From contig JAQXDI010000084.1 of assembly GCA_029251465.1 (NCBI GenBank), positions 1-57,438 of the forward strand: DNA of 57,438 bases. The letters run 5' to 3'. The notes under the pieces were generated by a model that was not told where the DNA came from, ran no database searches, and saw only the letters and a list, made by a program, of their open reading frames with translations. The translations under genes were made by a program, and so were the position numbers. This document shows positions 25,507 to 35,457 of this stretch, piece after piece (within the stretch, counting starts at the first letter, position 1; every line of letters begins with the position of its first letter). This DNA is from Ascidiaceihabitans sp. Lineage in GTDB: Bacteria > Pseudomonadota > Alphaproteobacteria > Rhodobacterales > Rhodobacteraceae.

Positions 25507-26988
25507 ATGTCCTTCACCCTCGCCATTGTCGGGCGCCCAAACGTGGGCAAATCGACGCTTTTCAACCGCCTTGTGGGCAAACGCCTGGCTTTGGTCGACG
25601 ATCAACCCGGTGTGACCCGCGATCTGCGCGAAGGGGCTGCGCGCCTTGCGGACCTCAAGTTCACCGTGATCGACACGGCGGGCCTAGAAGAGGCCACCGA
25701 TGAATCGCTTGAAGGGCGGATGCGCAAACTGACCGAACGCGCCGTGGACATGGCCGATATCTGCCTGTTCATGATCGACGCGCGGGTCGGGGTGACGCCG
25801 ACGGACCAAGTGTTTGCTGAGATCCTGCGCAAGCGGGCGGACCACGTGATCTTGGCCGCAAACAAGGGCGAAGGATCGGCCGCGGATGCTGGGGTAATCG
25901 AAGCTTATTCGTTGGGCCTGGGCGAGCCGATCCGCCTGTCTGCCGAACACGGCGAAGGTCTGAACGATCTCTATTCGCAACTGCAACCGCTGTCTGATGA
26001 ATTTGATCTGCGCGCGGATCAAGCAACAGATACGCCTGATATTGATGTGGCGTTTGACGAGGACGAAGACGATCCTGACTACGTGCCGGTGCCAACCAAC
26101 GCCAAACCGTTGCAGGTTGCGGTTGTTGGTCGTCCGAACGCGGGTAAATCCACACTGATCAACAAAATCCTCGGTGAAGAACGCCTGCTGACAGGTCCCG
26201 AGGCCGGGATCACCCGCGATGCAATTTCGCTGCGGATCGAGTGGTCGGGGGTGGACGGACCCGCTGTGCCAATGCGTATCTTTGACACCGCTGGTATGCG
26301 CAAAAAAGCTAAGGTTCAGGGAAAACTAGAGAAACTTAGCGTCGGGGACGGTCTGCGTGCCGTAAAATTCGCCGAAGTTGTGGTGGTTCTGCTGGACGCT
26401 GAAATCCCGTTTGAGCAACAAGATTTGCGGATTGCCGATTTGGCGGAACGCGAAGGGCGTGCTGTCGTGATCGCGGTCAACAAATGGGACGTCGAGGACG
26501 AAAAGCAGGCGAAACTAAAAGACCTCAAGGAAAGCTTTGAGCGACTGTTACCGCAGTTGCGTGGTGCGCCACTGATCACGGTTTCTGCAAAAACCGGCCG
26601 TGGGCTGGATCGTTTGCAAGCTGCCATTATGCGCGCCTACGACATGTGGAACCGTCGGGTGACCACCGCGCATCTGAACCGCTGGCTGTCTGGTATGGTC
26701 GAGGCGCATCCGCCCCCCGCGCCACAAGGCAAACGCATCAAACTGCGCTACATGACCCAAGCGAAAACGCGGCCTCCGGGCTTTGTTGTGATGTGTTCGC
26801 ATCCCGACAAAGTGCCGGAAAGCTATTCGCGTTATCTGGTCAATGGTTTGCGCGTTGATTTTGACATGCCGGGCACGCCGATCCGTTTGTACATGCGCGG
26901 TCAGAACGACCAGAACCCTTACAAGGGCCGTAAAAAAGCGCCGCCGTCCAAATTGCGCAAACACACGCAAGGTCGGCGCTCTGACTGA
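25507..26988 (+). CDS. der: Ribosome-assembly GTPase Der (EngA)
   Basis: The 493-residue GTPase has two tandem G domains and a C-terminal KH-like domain and is needed for 50S subunit maturation. G1 motifs are GRPNVGKST (residue ~9) and GRPNAGKST (~210), G3 motifs are DTAGLEE and [11 protein letters not shown], and the second G4 is NKWD. The first G4 reads NKGE instead of NKxD, a variation that needs comparison with relatives. The KH domain region contains [16 protein letters not shown] and [18 protein letters not shown]. An acidic linker ([15 protein letters not shown]) joins the G domains. CGGAG precedes the ATG. Confidence 0.95.
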   Translation: MSFTLAIVGRPNVGKSTLFNRLVGKRLALVDDQPGVTRDLREGAARLADLKFTVIDTAGLEEATDESLEGRMRKLTERAVDMADICLFMIDARVGVTPTDQVFAEILRKRADHVILAANKGEGSAADAGVIEAYSLGLGEPIRLSAEHGEGLNDLYSQLQPLSDEFDLRADQATDTPDIDVAFDEDEDDPDYVPVPTNAKPLQVAVVGRPNAGKSTLINKILGEERLLTGPEAGITRDAISLRIEWSGVDGPAVPMRIFDTAGMRKKAKVQGKLEKLSVGDGLRAVKFAEVVVVLLDAEIPFEQQDLRIADLAEREGRAVVIAVNKWDVEDEKQAKLKDLKESFERLLPQLRGAPLITVSAKTGRGLDRLQAAIMRAYDMWNRRVTTAHLNRWLSGMVEAHPPPAPQGKRIKLRYMTQAKTRPPGFVVMCSHPDKVPESYSRYLVNGLRVDFDMPGTPIRLYMRGQNDQNPYKGRKKAPPSKLRKHTQGRRSD

Positions 26989-26998
26989 CGGCAAGGGA

Positions 26999-27017
26999 TG
27001 GTGGGCGACACGCCCAC
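26999..27017. repeat. Palindromic dispersed repeat, copy 2
   Basis: Same 19-mer as at 17312-17330, with the inverted repeat GTGGGCG-ACA-CGCCCAC followed by TTTAC. It sits 11 bases after the der stop and 13 bases before the end of the convergent membrane-protein gene. It probably works as a terminator for both. Confidence 0.75.
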
Positions 27018-27029
27018 TTTACCCCCACG

Positions 27030-27740
27030 TTATCTAAACGCGCGTAGCGTTGGCCAAGCCACTGCTATTGCACCGAGAATTGCAAGAACTGCAACGCTAT
27101 CCACTGCAAATTCATTGCGTACAGCCACGGCTATCAGTGCCCAGATGACCGCAATTCCGTAAGTCGGGGCACGCGCCAATCGCCACTGGATCGCAAAGCT
27201 CAGCACAATCGCAAAGCCAACACAGACCCAAGCTGCTGTGGTTTCGCTCAGAAATCCGTAGCCCGCAGCGATCAGTCCCAAAGCAACCGAGCTGGCCGCG
27301 CTGAGCCAGCCTGCGTACAACCCGACAGGCCAGCTGGCCCAAACGCGATTGCCCAACGGCGCGCGCATCAGGGCAATCAGCGCTGGGATCAGCATGCACC
27401 AGATCAACACGGTCGCCCACAGCGGGCTAAGAAGTGCGACAGGCAACCAACCGACGCCGACGGCCAGAGATACCATCAACGCAGGGCGCATCGCTGCCCA
27501 TCCAGCGTCTGTGCTGCGTTTCCACAGCCCAAAGAGCGCACCAGCGATCAGCCACAGGTAAATCAGCCCCCAGATCGAAAACGCATAGCCTGCGGGCTGC
27601 ATGCTTGGGTTGATTTGTGGCACCGGAAACTGGTTCGGATCAAAGCCGCCAAATCCAGGCACCAGAAACGGCGATGCGGCAAAAGCAACGCTTAGGATCA
27701 GCGTCAAAGCAGCGGTCAGGCGGGCGGTGGCATCAGTCAT
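27030..27740 (-). CDS. TspO/MBR-like polytopic membrane protein
   Basis: The 236-residue protein has about seven hydrophobic helices. INPSMQPAGYAFSIWGLIYL resembles the TspO/MBR-related group in which a Pro-x-Gly-Tyr-x-Phe-x-Ile-Trp motif begins a helix, and the protein is rich in Trp. Members of the wider group are tryptophan-rich sensory or porphyrin-binding proteins, but this longer subgroup is uncharacterised. The ATG at 27738-27740 gives MTDATARLTAALT; a start 13 codons upstream is possible, and neither has a clear ribosome binding site. Confidence 0.6.
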   Translation of the reverse strand: MTDATARLTAALTLILSVAFAASPFLVPGFGGFDPNQFPVPQINPSMQPAGYAFSIWGLIYLWLIAGALFGLWKRSTDAGWAAMRPALMVSLAVGVGWLPVALLSPLWATVLIWCMLIPALIALMRAPLGNRVWASWPVGLYAGWLSAASSVALGLIAAGYGFLSETTAAWVCVGFAIVLSFAIQWRLARAPTYGIAVIWALIAVAVRNEFAVDSVAVLAILGAIAVAWPTLRAFR

Positions 27741-27842
27741 GAGGCAGGGCTCCGTTCGATTGTGATTGTTATCCTGCATTTACAACGGATCACGTCCAAG
27801 TAAAGTTGCCTGATAGATTTATTTATTTTGGATACGCAAACC

Positions 27843-28933
27843 ATGACTCGCATTGCGATTTTTTGTGACGGCACGTGGAACTCGTCGAGTATCCCTGAAA
27901 CGACCAGCATTCACAAATTGCAAAACGCGGTTCTGAGCGACCTTTCGCAAGGCCAAGTTGCCGCGTATTTTGCCGGGGTCGGCACGGACGACCGATTTGA
28001 CGGGCACACGGCGGAGTTCTTGAACAAATGGGGGGCGGCGCGTTTGGTTGGGGGCTCGATGGTAAAGTAAAAGAAGCCTATGAGTTCATCTGCAACGTTT
28101 ATAGCGTCGGGGACGAGTTGTATCTTTTCGGTTTTTCGCGGGGCGCGTACACGACGCGCTCGGTTGCTGGCATGATCCGAAAATGTGGCATCGCCAAAGA
28201 TACTTCGCCGGAGGGGGTCAACGCTGCCTTTGATCTGTACCGTAAATCAGGGCCTGAAAACGCGCCAGATCAGCCGCATATTATCAGCGCGCGGCGGGCA
28301 ATGTCGCCTGATTTTGCAACGTCGACCAAAGATGCCGAGGCCCGTGGTGGTGCGGATATTGTGCAGATCGCCTACATCGGCGTGTGGGAAACAGTGGGGG
28401 CGCAAGGCATCCCGCCGTCCTTGTTGGGCCCTGTCGCATCGGTTTGGAACCGGCGTTACAAATTACATGACATGGCCTTGTCCAGCCTTGTGAAAAGCGC
28501 GCGCCACGCGTTGGCGCTGGATGAGCAACGACCGCTTTACACACCTGCGTTGTGGGACAATCTGGATGATCGTTTTGACAAAACCGGCCTGAATGGTGGT
28601 GACGTTGGCCCGCTGCGCCCGTTTCAACAAATGTGGTTTGTGGGCGATCACAAAACCCTTGGCGGTGCTGGGCCGGAACAGCCGCTGTCGGTGCTGCCAC
28701 TGGAATGGACCGTGCAAGGTGCTCGGCGGTTGACGTTAAAACCGGGCCTGCGATTTCCTTTGACGGACCCTAACCCGATGGCAGCTGCACCGCGCATTTT
28801 CGCGCGGCGCAAGATGTTTGCAAAATGGCGTTTGGGTCCGCAACACAAGCGTGATTTGCACGCCTCTGCCGAGGCGCGTGCGAGCGGGATTCAAAGTTAC
28901 CGCCCGGGCAGTCTGGCCAAGTTTTTTAGCTAA
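27843..28933 (+). pseudogene. DUF2235 (Tle1-like alpha/beta hydrolase) gene with a frameshift
   Basis: Two frames together make one DUF2235 protein. The first (27843-28070) carries MTRIAIFCDGTWNSSSIPET and FLNKWG. The second, from about 28030, continues GGGAFGWGLDGKVKEAYEF. It goes on with the nucleophile elbow LFGFSRGAYTTRSVAGM and the conserved blocks YIGVWETVGAQGIPP and MWFVGDHKTLGGAG. Adding one G to the six-G run at 28030-28035 joins them into a single 363-residue frame. The family includes T6SS phospholipase effectors of the Tle1 type and house-keeping relatives. No T6SS genes are near. Glu replaces the usual Asp in the VWDTVG block. The end overlaps the serS end by eight bases. Confidence 0.82.
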
Positions 28934-30218
28934 GCTGACCTGTCGCCGAAATCGCAGTTTTACCACCCAGATACGGGGCCAACACCTCGGGCAGGGCGAT
29001 CGACCCATCTGCCTGCTGCCCGTTCTCAAGCACGGCAATCAAGCAGCGCCCAACGGCCAAACCCGATCCGTTCAGCGTGTGCACGAACTGCGGTTTGCCG
29101 CCGCCCTCTGGCTTGTAGCGTGCGTTCATGCGGCGGGCTTGGAAATCGCCAGTTGTGGAAACGGACGAAATTTCGCGGTAGGCATCTTGGCCCGGCAACC
29201 ACGCTTCGATGTCGTAGGTGCGGCGCGCGCCAAAGCCCATGTCGCCGGTGCACAATTCGACCGTGCGGTAAGGCACGTTCAGACGTTCCAGCAAATCTTC
29301 GGCACAGCGCAACATGCGTTTTTGTTCCGCGTCGCTGTCTTCGGGCAAGGTGACCGAGACCATTTCGACCTTTTCAAACTGGTGTTGGCGTAGCATGCCG
29401 GACGTGTCGCGCCCCGCCGATCCCGCCTCTGAGCGGAAGCAAAGCGTGTGCGCGGTCATGCGGATTGGCAGGGCTGAGGCCTCGAGCACGTCGCCAGACA
29501 CGGAATAGGTCAGCGTCACTTCGGACGTCGGGATCAGCCACCAACCATTTGTCGTCTGGTAACTGTCATCGCCGAATTTCGGCAATTTGTCGGTGCCGTA
29601 CATGGCCTCGTCGCGCACCAAAACCGGTGTTTGGTATTCGGTCAAACCGTTGTGATCCACGTGGGTGTCGACCATGAATTGTGCCAGCGCGCGGTGTACA
29701 CGGGCAACGGCCCCTTTGAGCATGACAAAGCGCGCACCTGATGTTTTGGCTGCCGTTTCAAAGTCCATCGACGCGGCGACAGCGGCAATTTCAAAATGCT
29801 CTTTGGGGGTAAAATCGAGCGTGGCAGGCGTGCCCCAGCGGTTCACCTCCACATTGTCCGCCTCGTCTGCGCCCATGGGCACATCGTCCGCGGGCAGGTT
29901 CGGAATGCGGGCCAGCGCATCCGTCAATTGGGCGTCCAGCGCATCGGCCTCTTGACGCATGGTTGCAACTTCGGCCTTTTTCTCACCGACCAGCGCGCGC
30001 AGGCGCTCAAACTCGGCCTCGTCGCCACGGCCTTTGGCAGCACCGACTTCTTTTGAGGCTTTGTTCTGCTCTGCTTGCGCCGTTTCAGCCGCAAGGATCT
30101 TGGCACGGCGCGCCTCGTCCATTGCCAGCAAGGTCAGTGACACCGCATCATCCCCACGGCGCGCCAAAGCGGCGTCAAAAGCGGCAGGGTTTTCGCGGAT
30201 CGCTTTGATGTCATGCAT
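28926..30218 (-). CDS. serS: Serine-tRNA ligase
   Basis: The 430-residue class II synthetase charges tRNA-Ser (and tRNA-Sec where present). The N-terminal ~110 residues form the long coiled-coil arm ([20 protein letters not shown]). The catalytic core includes [16 protein letters not shown], motif 2 around [19 protein letters not shown], and motif 3 [21 protein letters not shown] precedes the ATG at 30216-30218. It is a single gene, convergent with the frameshifted DUF2235 gene. Confidence 0.96.
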   Translation of the reverse strand: MHDIKAIRENPAAFDAALARRGDDAVSLTLLAMDEARRAKILAAETAQAEQNKASKEVGAAKGRGDEAEFERLRALVGEKKAEVATMRQEADALDAQLTDALARIPNLPADDVPMGADEADNVEVNRWGTPATLDFTPKEHFEIAAVAASMDFETAAKTSGARFVMLKGAVARVHRALAQFMVDTHVDHNGLTEYQTPVLVRDEAMYGTDKLPKFGDDSYQTTNGWWLIPTSEVTLTYSVSGDVLEASALPIRMTAHTLCFRSEAGSAGRDTSGMLRQHQFEKVEMVSVTLPEDSDAEQKRMLRCAEDLLERLNVPYRTVELCTGDMGFGARRTYDIEAWLPGQDAYREISSVSTTGDFQARRMNARYKPEGGGKPQFVHTLNGSGLAVGRCLIAVLENGQQADGSIALPEVLAPYLGGKTAISATGQLS

Positions 30219-30281
30219 GGGGTCAGGTCCTTGGAGTGTGAGTCGAATTACGCTCGTTTTAGCCGAAAGCGATAAGGGGGG

Positions 30282-31538
30282 CTAGGTGTGCGAATCCTTG
30301 TTTAGGATTTTGACTACCCTCTTTTGCGTCTCAGACAACGCATTCAGGTGATCGTTGACAGTCAAAACTTCTTTGCTCCAATGCTTAGGCCAATCTAAAT
30401 GATTATGTCCTTGGCCATTGGGTAGTGTCACGCTTGCATCGCCAAAGGACCACTCCAGATCTTTGGAACTTATATCGTGCCCTGACAGATTCACGTCTTT
30501 AAAACTAGTTCCAGAAAAAGACCCGGTTTCCAAATCGACTGAATCTGTTAGTTTGACTGAGTACAATTCTGCAAATCTAAAATTCAGTAAGATATAATTC
30601 CGCATTTTGAAAATTTACATTCCTTAAGTACGCGGCTCCAAAACCAGCTTGCATGAATTGGCTACTTTGCATTGCAACATCAACAGCTGTCACACCTCGC
30701 AATTTGGCCCTGTAAAAATCGGTTTTGTTGAGGCCCGTATTTTTGAGCAATGCCCCATCCAAATGACTTTCGGTAAACAAGGCGTTATCGAAGTTCCCAC
30801 CGGATAGATCGCAGGCCTGTAAACATGTACGTCTTATGTCGAGGCGGTAACCGATTGTATTAGTTTTTGTTCGTACGTCGCGTTCCTGTGAGATCTGCTG
30901 ATCTGTGCGGCGGCCAATAATGTCCAGTGCAACCTGAACATCTACGCGTGGTTTCTTCAATTCTTGCGCCCATTTGCGCACTGGAGTTTCACCAATAATT
31001 TGCCGTGCGTAAGGTTTTTCCGGACATTTTTCAGACAAGGATGCAGGGGCATTTTCACGGATGTACACGCACAAAATTTCCATGATTCGAACGTGGTCAC
31101 GTATGCTGTCTTGGGCTATTCGCTCTAAGGAATAAATTGCTCCGATCCGCACTTCCAGGTTGGGAACTGTGCGCTCGCCTAGTTTATCCTTGATGGTTTT
31201 TTCGTACCCCAAGCCTTCAACCGCGTTCATGATCCTTTCCGTGATCATCCCGTGCTCAGCGACTTCTGCTTGCTTTTGCGCAACTAGTGTTCGCCAAATC
31301 ACAAATGGTGCACCGATCATGGCGACGATAATGCCAGTCAGGCCAAAGCTTGCTCCGGAACCGTTTGGCAGTTCACCGAATAGCGACGTTCCCAAGACTT
31401 TGAAGGCGGCTAAAACCGCAAGTGAAAAAGCGACCCAACCAGCAGGATCAAAAGCACGCCAACACCGGTGCCTAAGCCACGCGCTTTTGAAAAATCAAAG
31501 GGCTTACTAAAACCCAACCAACTGCGAAGTGATGACAT
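30282..31538 (-). pseudogene. Membrane-anchored pentapeptide-repeat gene with two frameshifts
   Basis: Three frames assemble into one protein. The N-terminal part (start 31538, MSSLRSWLGFSKPFDFSKA) enters a membrane helix. One missing G in the GGG run (minus strand, 31434-31436) shifts it; corrected, the helix continues VGVAFSLAVLAAFKVLGTSL. A second helix (GLTGIIVAMIGAPFVIW), a charged helical region and pentapeptide repeats (ACDLSGGNFDNALFTESHLD, TDFYRAKLRGV, NVNFQNAELYLTEF) follow. One extra T in the run at 30579-30582 causes the second shift, after which repeats resume (RFAELYSVKL, NLSGHDI). The corrected length is about 418 residues. GC is lower than in its neighbours. Function is unknown. 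Confidence 0.75.
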
Positions 31539-31735
31539 GAGATACTCGTTTTTAAATGACTCCCACCACCATGGCGCGCATTTGTGACGTCGCCAAGCGT
31601 CAATTTCCCGCGTTTCCCGCCCATCCCAAACATACCTTAAAAACCACCCCGCGTGACCTTGCAAAGCCCCCCAACACTCCATAGGTTCTGCCAAAATCAG
31701 CGCGTCCCAAAGCGCCCGAAATCAAGGACAAAACC

Positions 31736-32014
31736 ATGGACCAAATCGGCCAATTTCTGCCCCTCATTCTGATCTTTGCGATCATGTATTTCCTGCTGAT
31801 CCGTCCGCAGCAGAAAAAGATGAAAGATCACCAAGCGATGGTGGCAGCGCTGCGTCGTGGTGACAAAGTTGTGACCGCTGGCGGCTTGATCGGCAAGGTC
31901 GTCAAGGTCATGGATGACGGCGAAGTAGAGGTCGAAGTGGCGGATGGCGTTAAAGTGCGTGTGGTTCAGGCGACGATCTCTCAGGTTGTGTCCAAGACCG
32001 AACCAGCCAAGTAA
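31736..32014 (+). CDS. yajC: Preprotein translocase accessory subunit YajC
   Basis: The 92-residue protein has one membrane helix (FLPLILIFAIMYFLLIRPQQ) followed by the family block KKMKDHQAMVAALRRGDKVV and TAGGLIGKVVKVMDDGEVEV. YajC joins SecD and SecF in the membrane complex that assists late export. It is the first gene of a yajC-secD-secF run; 45 bases separate it from secD. The 197-base gap between it and the start of the minus-strand pentapeptide gene holds no gene and should carry both promoters. Confidence 0.96.
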   Translation: MDQIGQFLPLILIFAIMYFLLIRPQQKKMKDHQAMVAALRRGDKVVTAGGLIGKVVKVMDDGEVEVEVADGVKVRVVQATISQVVSKTEPAK

Positions 32015-32059
32015 CTCTGCCGTTTAACCTTCGGTTATTTAAGAACAAAGGACGCATTG

Positions 32060-33721
32060 ATGCTGCAATTTGATGCATGGAAGCGGGTCGCGATTTGGCT
32101 GACCTGCGCGGTGGGATTGCTGCTGGCGATGCCCAATGCGTTTTACACGCGTGTCGAGGCGCGCAATGACGCGGTCGCGGCGATTGAGCTGGGCGAGGAT
32201 ACCCCCGAACAGCAAGCGATTGCAGGCACTTGGCCGTCCTATTTCCCCTCTGGTCTGGTCAATCTGGGTCTTGATTTGCGCGGCGGTGCGCATCTGTTGG
32301 CCGAAGTCGAGCTGTCGGATGTTTATCAAAGCCGCATGGAAGCGTCGTGGCCCGAAGTGCGCGATGCCTTGCGTCCGGCCCGTGCCGCAATCGGCGGTAT
32401 TCGCCAGCAACCGTCCAAACCCGACGAGTTGCGCGTGCGGATCGGCAACCCTGAAAACATGGCCGAAGCACTGGTGATCGTGCGCGGTCTGGCGCGTCCT
32501 GTGCAATCGTTGACGGGTGTTGGTTCGACCGATTTGGCCGTCAGTGCCGAGGGCGACATCATCGTCGTGACCCTGTCTGACGCTGAACGTTTGTCCACAG
32601 ATGAACGCACAATGCAGCAGTCGCTGGAAATCGTGCGCCGTCGCATCGACGAGGTCGGCACCCGCGAACCGACGATCCAGCGCCAAGGCACTAACCGGAT
32701 TTTGATCCAAGTGCCAGGCATCGGGTCTGCGGCCGAGTTGAAAGAAATCATAGGCACAACCGCCCGCCTGACGTTCAACCCTGTTGTGAACCGCACGGGC
32801 GACAGCAACGCCAACCCGGGCATCGGCAATTCGCTGGTTCCATCGCTGGATGAACCGGGGCAGTATTTCATCATCGAAACCGCACCAGTTGTGTCGGGCG
32901 AAGATCTCGTTGATGCGCAGCCAGCGTTTGACCAAAACGGCGGCCCTGCGGTTTCGTTCCGGTTCAACACCTCGGGCGCGCGCCGGTTTGGTGACTACAC
33001 GGCTGAAAACATCGGCAGCCCGTTTGCGATCACGTTGGACGATGAAGTTGTCAGCGCGCCGGTCATACAAAGCCATATTCCGGGTGGATCGGGCATCATC
33101 ACCGGCAATTTCTCGGTCGAGGAAAGCACGCGTTTGGCGGTTCTGCTGCGGGCAGGGGCCTTGCCTGCGGAACTGACCTTTCTTGAGGAACGCACCATCG
33201 GGCCGGAACTGGGCCAAGACAGCATTGACGCGGGCAAGATCGCAACCATGGTCGCCTTTGGCGCGGTGCTGGTGTTCATGGCGCTCAGCTACGGCACCTT
33301 CGGGATTTTCGCCAACATCGCTCTGATCATCAACGTCGGTCTGATCTTTGGACTGCTCAGCCTTGTTGGCGCGACGCTGACGCTGCCGGGCATTGCGGGC
33401 ATCGTGCTGACCGTCGGTATGGCGGTCGATGCAAACGTGCTGGTGTTTGAGCGGATCCGCGAAGAGCTCAAATCCTCAAAAGGGCCGGCGCGCGCGATTG
33501 AACTTGGTTACGAAAAAGCGCTGAGCGCGATTATCGATGCCAACATCACCACGTTTATCACCGCTGTGATCCTGTTCGTCATGGGCTCTGGCCCGGTGCG
33601 CGGGTTCGCGATCACGCTGGGCCTTGGGATTATCACCTCGGTCTTTACTGCCATCTACGTCACGCGGCTGATGGTGGTCATCTGGTTTGAACGCCGCCGT
33701 CCAAAAACGATCGAGGTTTAA
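32060..33721 (+). CDS. secD: Protein translocase subunit SecD
   Basis: The 553-residue inner-membrane protein uses proton motive force to pull exported proteins through SecYEG. It has an N-terminal helix (ICLTCAV-like segment near residue 15) and the P1 periplasmic domain beginning LGLDLRGGAHLLAEV. A long second periplasmic part with IRRIDEVGTREPTIQRQG-type sequence follows. Five C-terminal helices come last, with TLPGIAGIVLTVGMAVDANV and VFERIREEL. ATG at 32060 follows AAAGGA; an adjacent TTG at 32057 is less likely. secF follows after one base. Confidence 0.96.
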   Translation: MLQFDAWKRVAIWLTCAVGLLLAMPNAFYTRVEARNDAVAAIELGEDTPEQQAIAGTWPSYFPSGLVNLGLDLRGGAHLLAEVELSDVYQSRMEASWPEVRDALRPARAAIGGIRQQPSKPDELRVRIGNPENMAEALVIVRGLARPVQSLTGVGSTDLAVSAEGDIIVVTLSDAERLSTDERTMQQSLEIVRRRIDEVGTREPTIQRQGTNRILIQVPGIGSAAELKEIIGTTARLTFNPVVNRTGDSNANPGIGNSLVPSLDEPGQYFIIETAPVVSGEDLVDAQPAFDQNGGPAVSFRFNTSGARRFGDYTAENIGSPFAITLDDEVVSAPVIQSHIPGGSGIITGNFSVEESTRLAVLLRAGALPAELTFLEERTIGPELGQDSIDAGKIATMVAFGAVLVFMALSYGTFGIFANIALIINVGLIFGLLSLVGATLTLPGIAGIVLTVGMAVDANVLVFERIREELKSSKGPARAIELGYEKALSAIIDANITTFITAVILFVMGSGPVRGFAITLGLGIITSVFTAIYVTRLMVVIWFERRRPKTIEV

Positions 33722-33722
33722 C

Positions 33723-34691
33723 ATGCGTCTCAAGCTAGTTCGCGAAAACACAAAGTTCGATTTCTTTAGCCGCTGGAAGCTGTGGTTGGGCATTTCGATG
33801 CTGATGCTTGTGATCGGGTTTACGTCCTACGCGACCCAAGGCCTGAACTTTGGCATCGATTTCCGGGGCGGTACCACGATCCGCACCGAAAGCACGCAAC
33901 CTGTTGTAATCGGTGAATACCGCGCCGCGTTAGACACGTTGAATTTGGGCGATATTTCGATCACCGAAGTGTTTGATCCCAATTTCCGCGCCGATCAAAA
34001 CGTCGCGATGATCCGCATTCAGGCTCAAGAGGGCCAAGAAGCGGTCGAAGTCGATACGATTGTCCAAGTCGAAGCCGCCTTGCAAACGATTGATCCGGGA
34101 ATGAAATTTCCGTCGGTTGAATCCGTTGGTCCCAAAGTGTCAGGCGAGCTGATCAAGACGGCGGCCCTCGCGGTGGTTCTGGCGATTGGCGCGGTTCTGA
34201 TTTACATTTGGCTGCGTTTTGAGTGGCAGTTTGCCTTGGGCGCAGTGGCTGCATTGGTGCACGATGTGGTGCTGACAATTGGCGTGTTTTCCGAACTTCA
34301 GATCAAATTCGACCTTGCGATTATCGCGGCTTTGCTGACCATCGTTGGCTATTCGCTGAACGATACCGTGGTGGTGTTTGACCGGGTGCGTGAAAACCTG
34401 CGCAAGTACAAAAAGAAAGAACTGGCCGAGGTTCTGAACATTTCGATCAACGAAACGCTTAGCCGGACAGTCATGACATCTGTCACCACATTGCTGGCGC
34501 TGATCGCGCTGTTTGTGCTGGGCGGTGACGTGATCCGTGGCTTTGTTTTCGCGATGATTTGGGGCGTTATTGTCGGGACGTATAGTTCGGTCTTTGTTGC
34601 CTCAACGATCCTGTTGTACTTGGGTGTCAAACGCGACTGGTCCAAGCCTGACGCGAATGCTGGCAACCAATTCGCCAACAGTGACGCCTAA
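33723..34691 (+). CDS. secF: Protein translocase subunit SecF
   Basis: The 322-residue partner of SecD has an N-terminal helix (LWLGISMLMLVIGFTSYA), the periplasmic domain beginning GLNFGIDFRGGTTIRTES, and five C-terminal helices. These carry LTIVGYSLNDTVVVFDRVRE and SRTVMTSVTTLLALIALFVL. It starts one base after the secD stop and ends directly before the next ATG, so the operon probably continues through the TauE-family gene into the ccm genes. Confidence 0.96.
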   Translation: MRLKLVRENTKFDFFSRWKLWLGISMLMLVIGFTSYATQGLNFGIDFRGGTTIRTESTQPVVIGEYRAALDTLNLGDISITEVFDPNFRADQNVAMIRIQAQEGQEAVEVDTIVQVEAALQTIDPGMKFPSVESVGPKVSGELIKTAALAVVLAIGAVLIYIWLRFEWQFALGAVAALVHDVVLTIGVFSELQIKFDLAIIAALLTIVGYSLNDTVVVFDRVRENLRKYKKKELAEVLNISINETLSRTVMTSVTTLLALIALFVLGGDVIRGFVFAMIWGVIVGTYSSVFVASTILLYLGVKRDWSKPDANAGNQFANSDA

Positions 34692-35453
34692 ATGAGCGAG
34701 GCCTTTACAGCCGCGATTGAAACGCCGGGGCTGTGGTTCATTGTCATCGGCGCGCTGCTTGCGGGCATCGTGCGTGGCTTTTCCGGCTTTGGCACGGCGA
34801 TGATCTACCTGCCGTTTGCAGCCCAAGTTGTCCCACCGTTGTGGGCGATCATCACGTTGATGGTGATGGATGTGATCGGGCCTATCCCACTTGTGCGCCC
34901 TGCGTGGCGAGCGTCTCAAAAACGGGATTTGTTTTTGTTGCTGGCAGGGTCCGTGTTGCTAATTCCTGTGGGTTTGTCGTTGCTCGATACGATTTCGCCT
35001 GAAACCTACCGCTACATCGTGTCTGGCATCGCACTGGTTCTGGTGCTGTGTCTGGTGTTCGGGCTGCGGTATTCGGGGTCTGTTTCGCCGCCCGTCACGT
35101 TAGGGGTCGGGGCGTTGTCAGGGTTTTCCGGCGGCTTGGGCGGTGTGCCCGGCCCACCCGCGATCCTGTTTTATATGGCCAGCACTTTGCCCGTCAAAAC
35201 CGTGCGCGCGAACATGATATTGTTCCTGTTTTTCACCGACTTTTTGCTGCTAGGCATCATTGGCATTCGCGGTGATCTTGCGATGACACCAATCATTATC
35301 GGTGCGATGATGGCGATCCCGAATGCGGCGGGAAACCTGATAGGTGCCGCCATTATTGATCCAGACAAGGCGGCGCTATACAGGGCGGTTGCGTATGTTA
35401 TCGTGGCAGGTGCAGCAATCATCGGCCTGCCGTTCTGGTCCAATTTGGGGTAA
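34692..35453 (+). CDS. TauE/SafE-family exporter (second copy)
   Basis: The 253-residue membrane protein has about eight helices and the family's first glycine motif, VRGFSGFGTAMIYLPFAA. The second repeat contains LSGFSGGLGGVPGPPAILFY. It differs clearly from the TauE-family protein at 1422-2243 and is not a recent duplicate. The start codon immediately follows the secF stop, with no room for its own promoter, so it is expressed with secDF. The substrate is unknown. Confidence 0.85.
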   Translation: MSEAFTAAIETPGLWFIVIGALLAGIVRGFSGFGTAMIYLPFAAQVVPPLWAIITLMVMDVIGPIPLVRPAWRASQKRDLFLLLAGSVLLIPVGLSLLDTISPETYRYIVSGIALVLVLCLVFGLRYSGSVSPPVTLGVGALSGFSGGLGGVPGPPAILFYMASTLPVKTVRANMILFLFFTDFLLLGIIGIRGDLAMTPIIIGAMMAIPNAAGNLIGAAIIDPDKAALYRAVAYVIVAGAAIIGLPFWSNLG

Positions 35454-35457
35454 TGAA

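Noticed and set aside
31539..31694. Upstream extension of the pentapeptide gene beginning MAEPMECWGAL
   Set aside because: It reads as non-coding, and the ATG at 31538 begins a normal N-terminus before a membrane helix.
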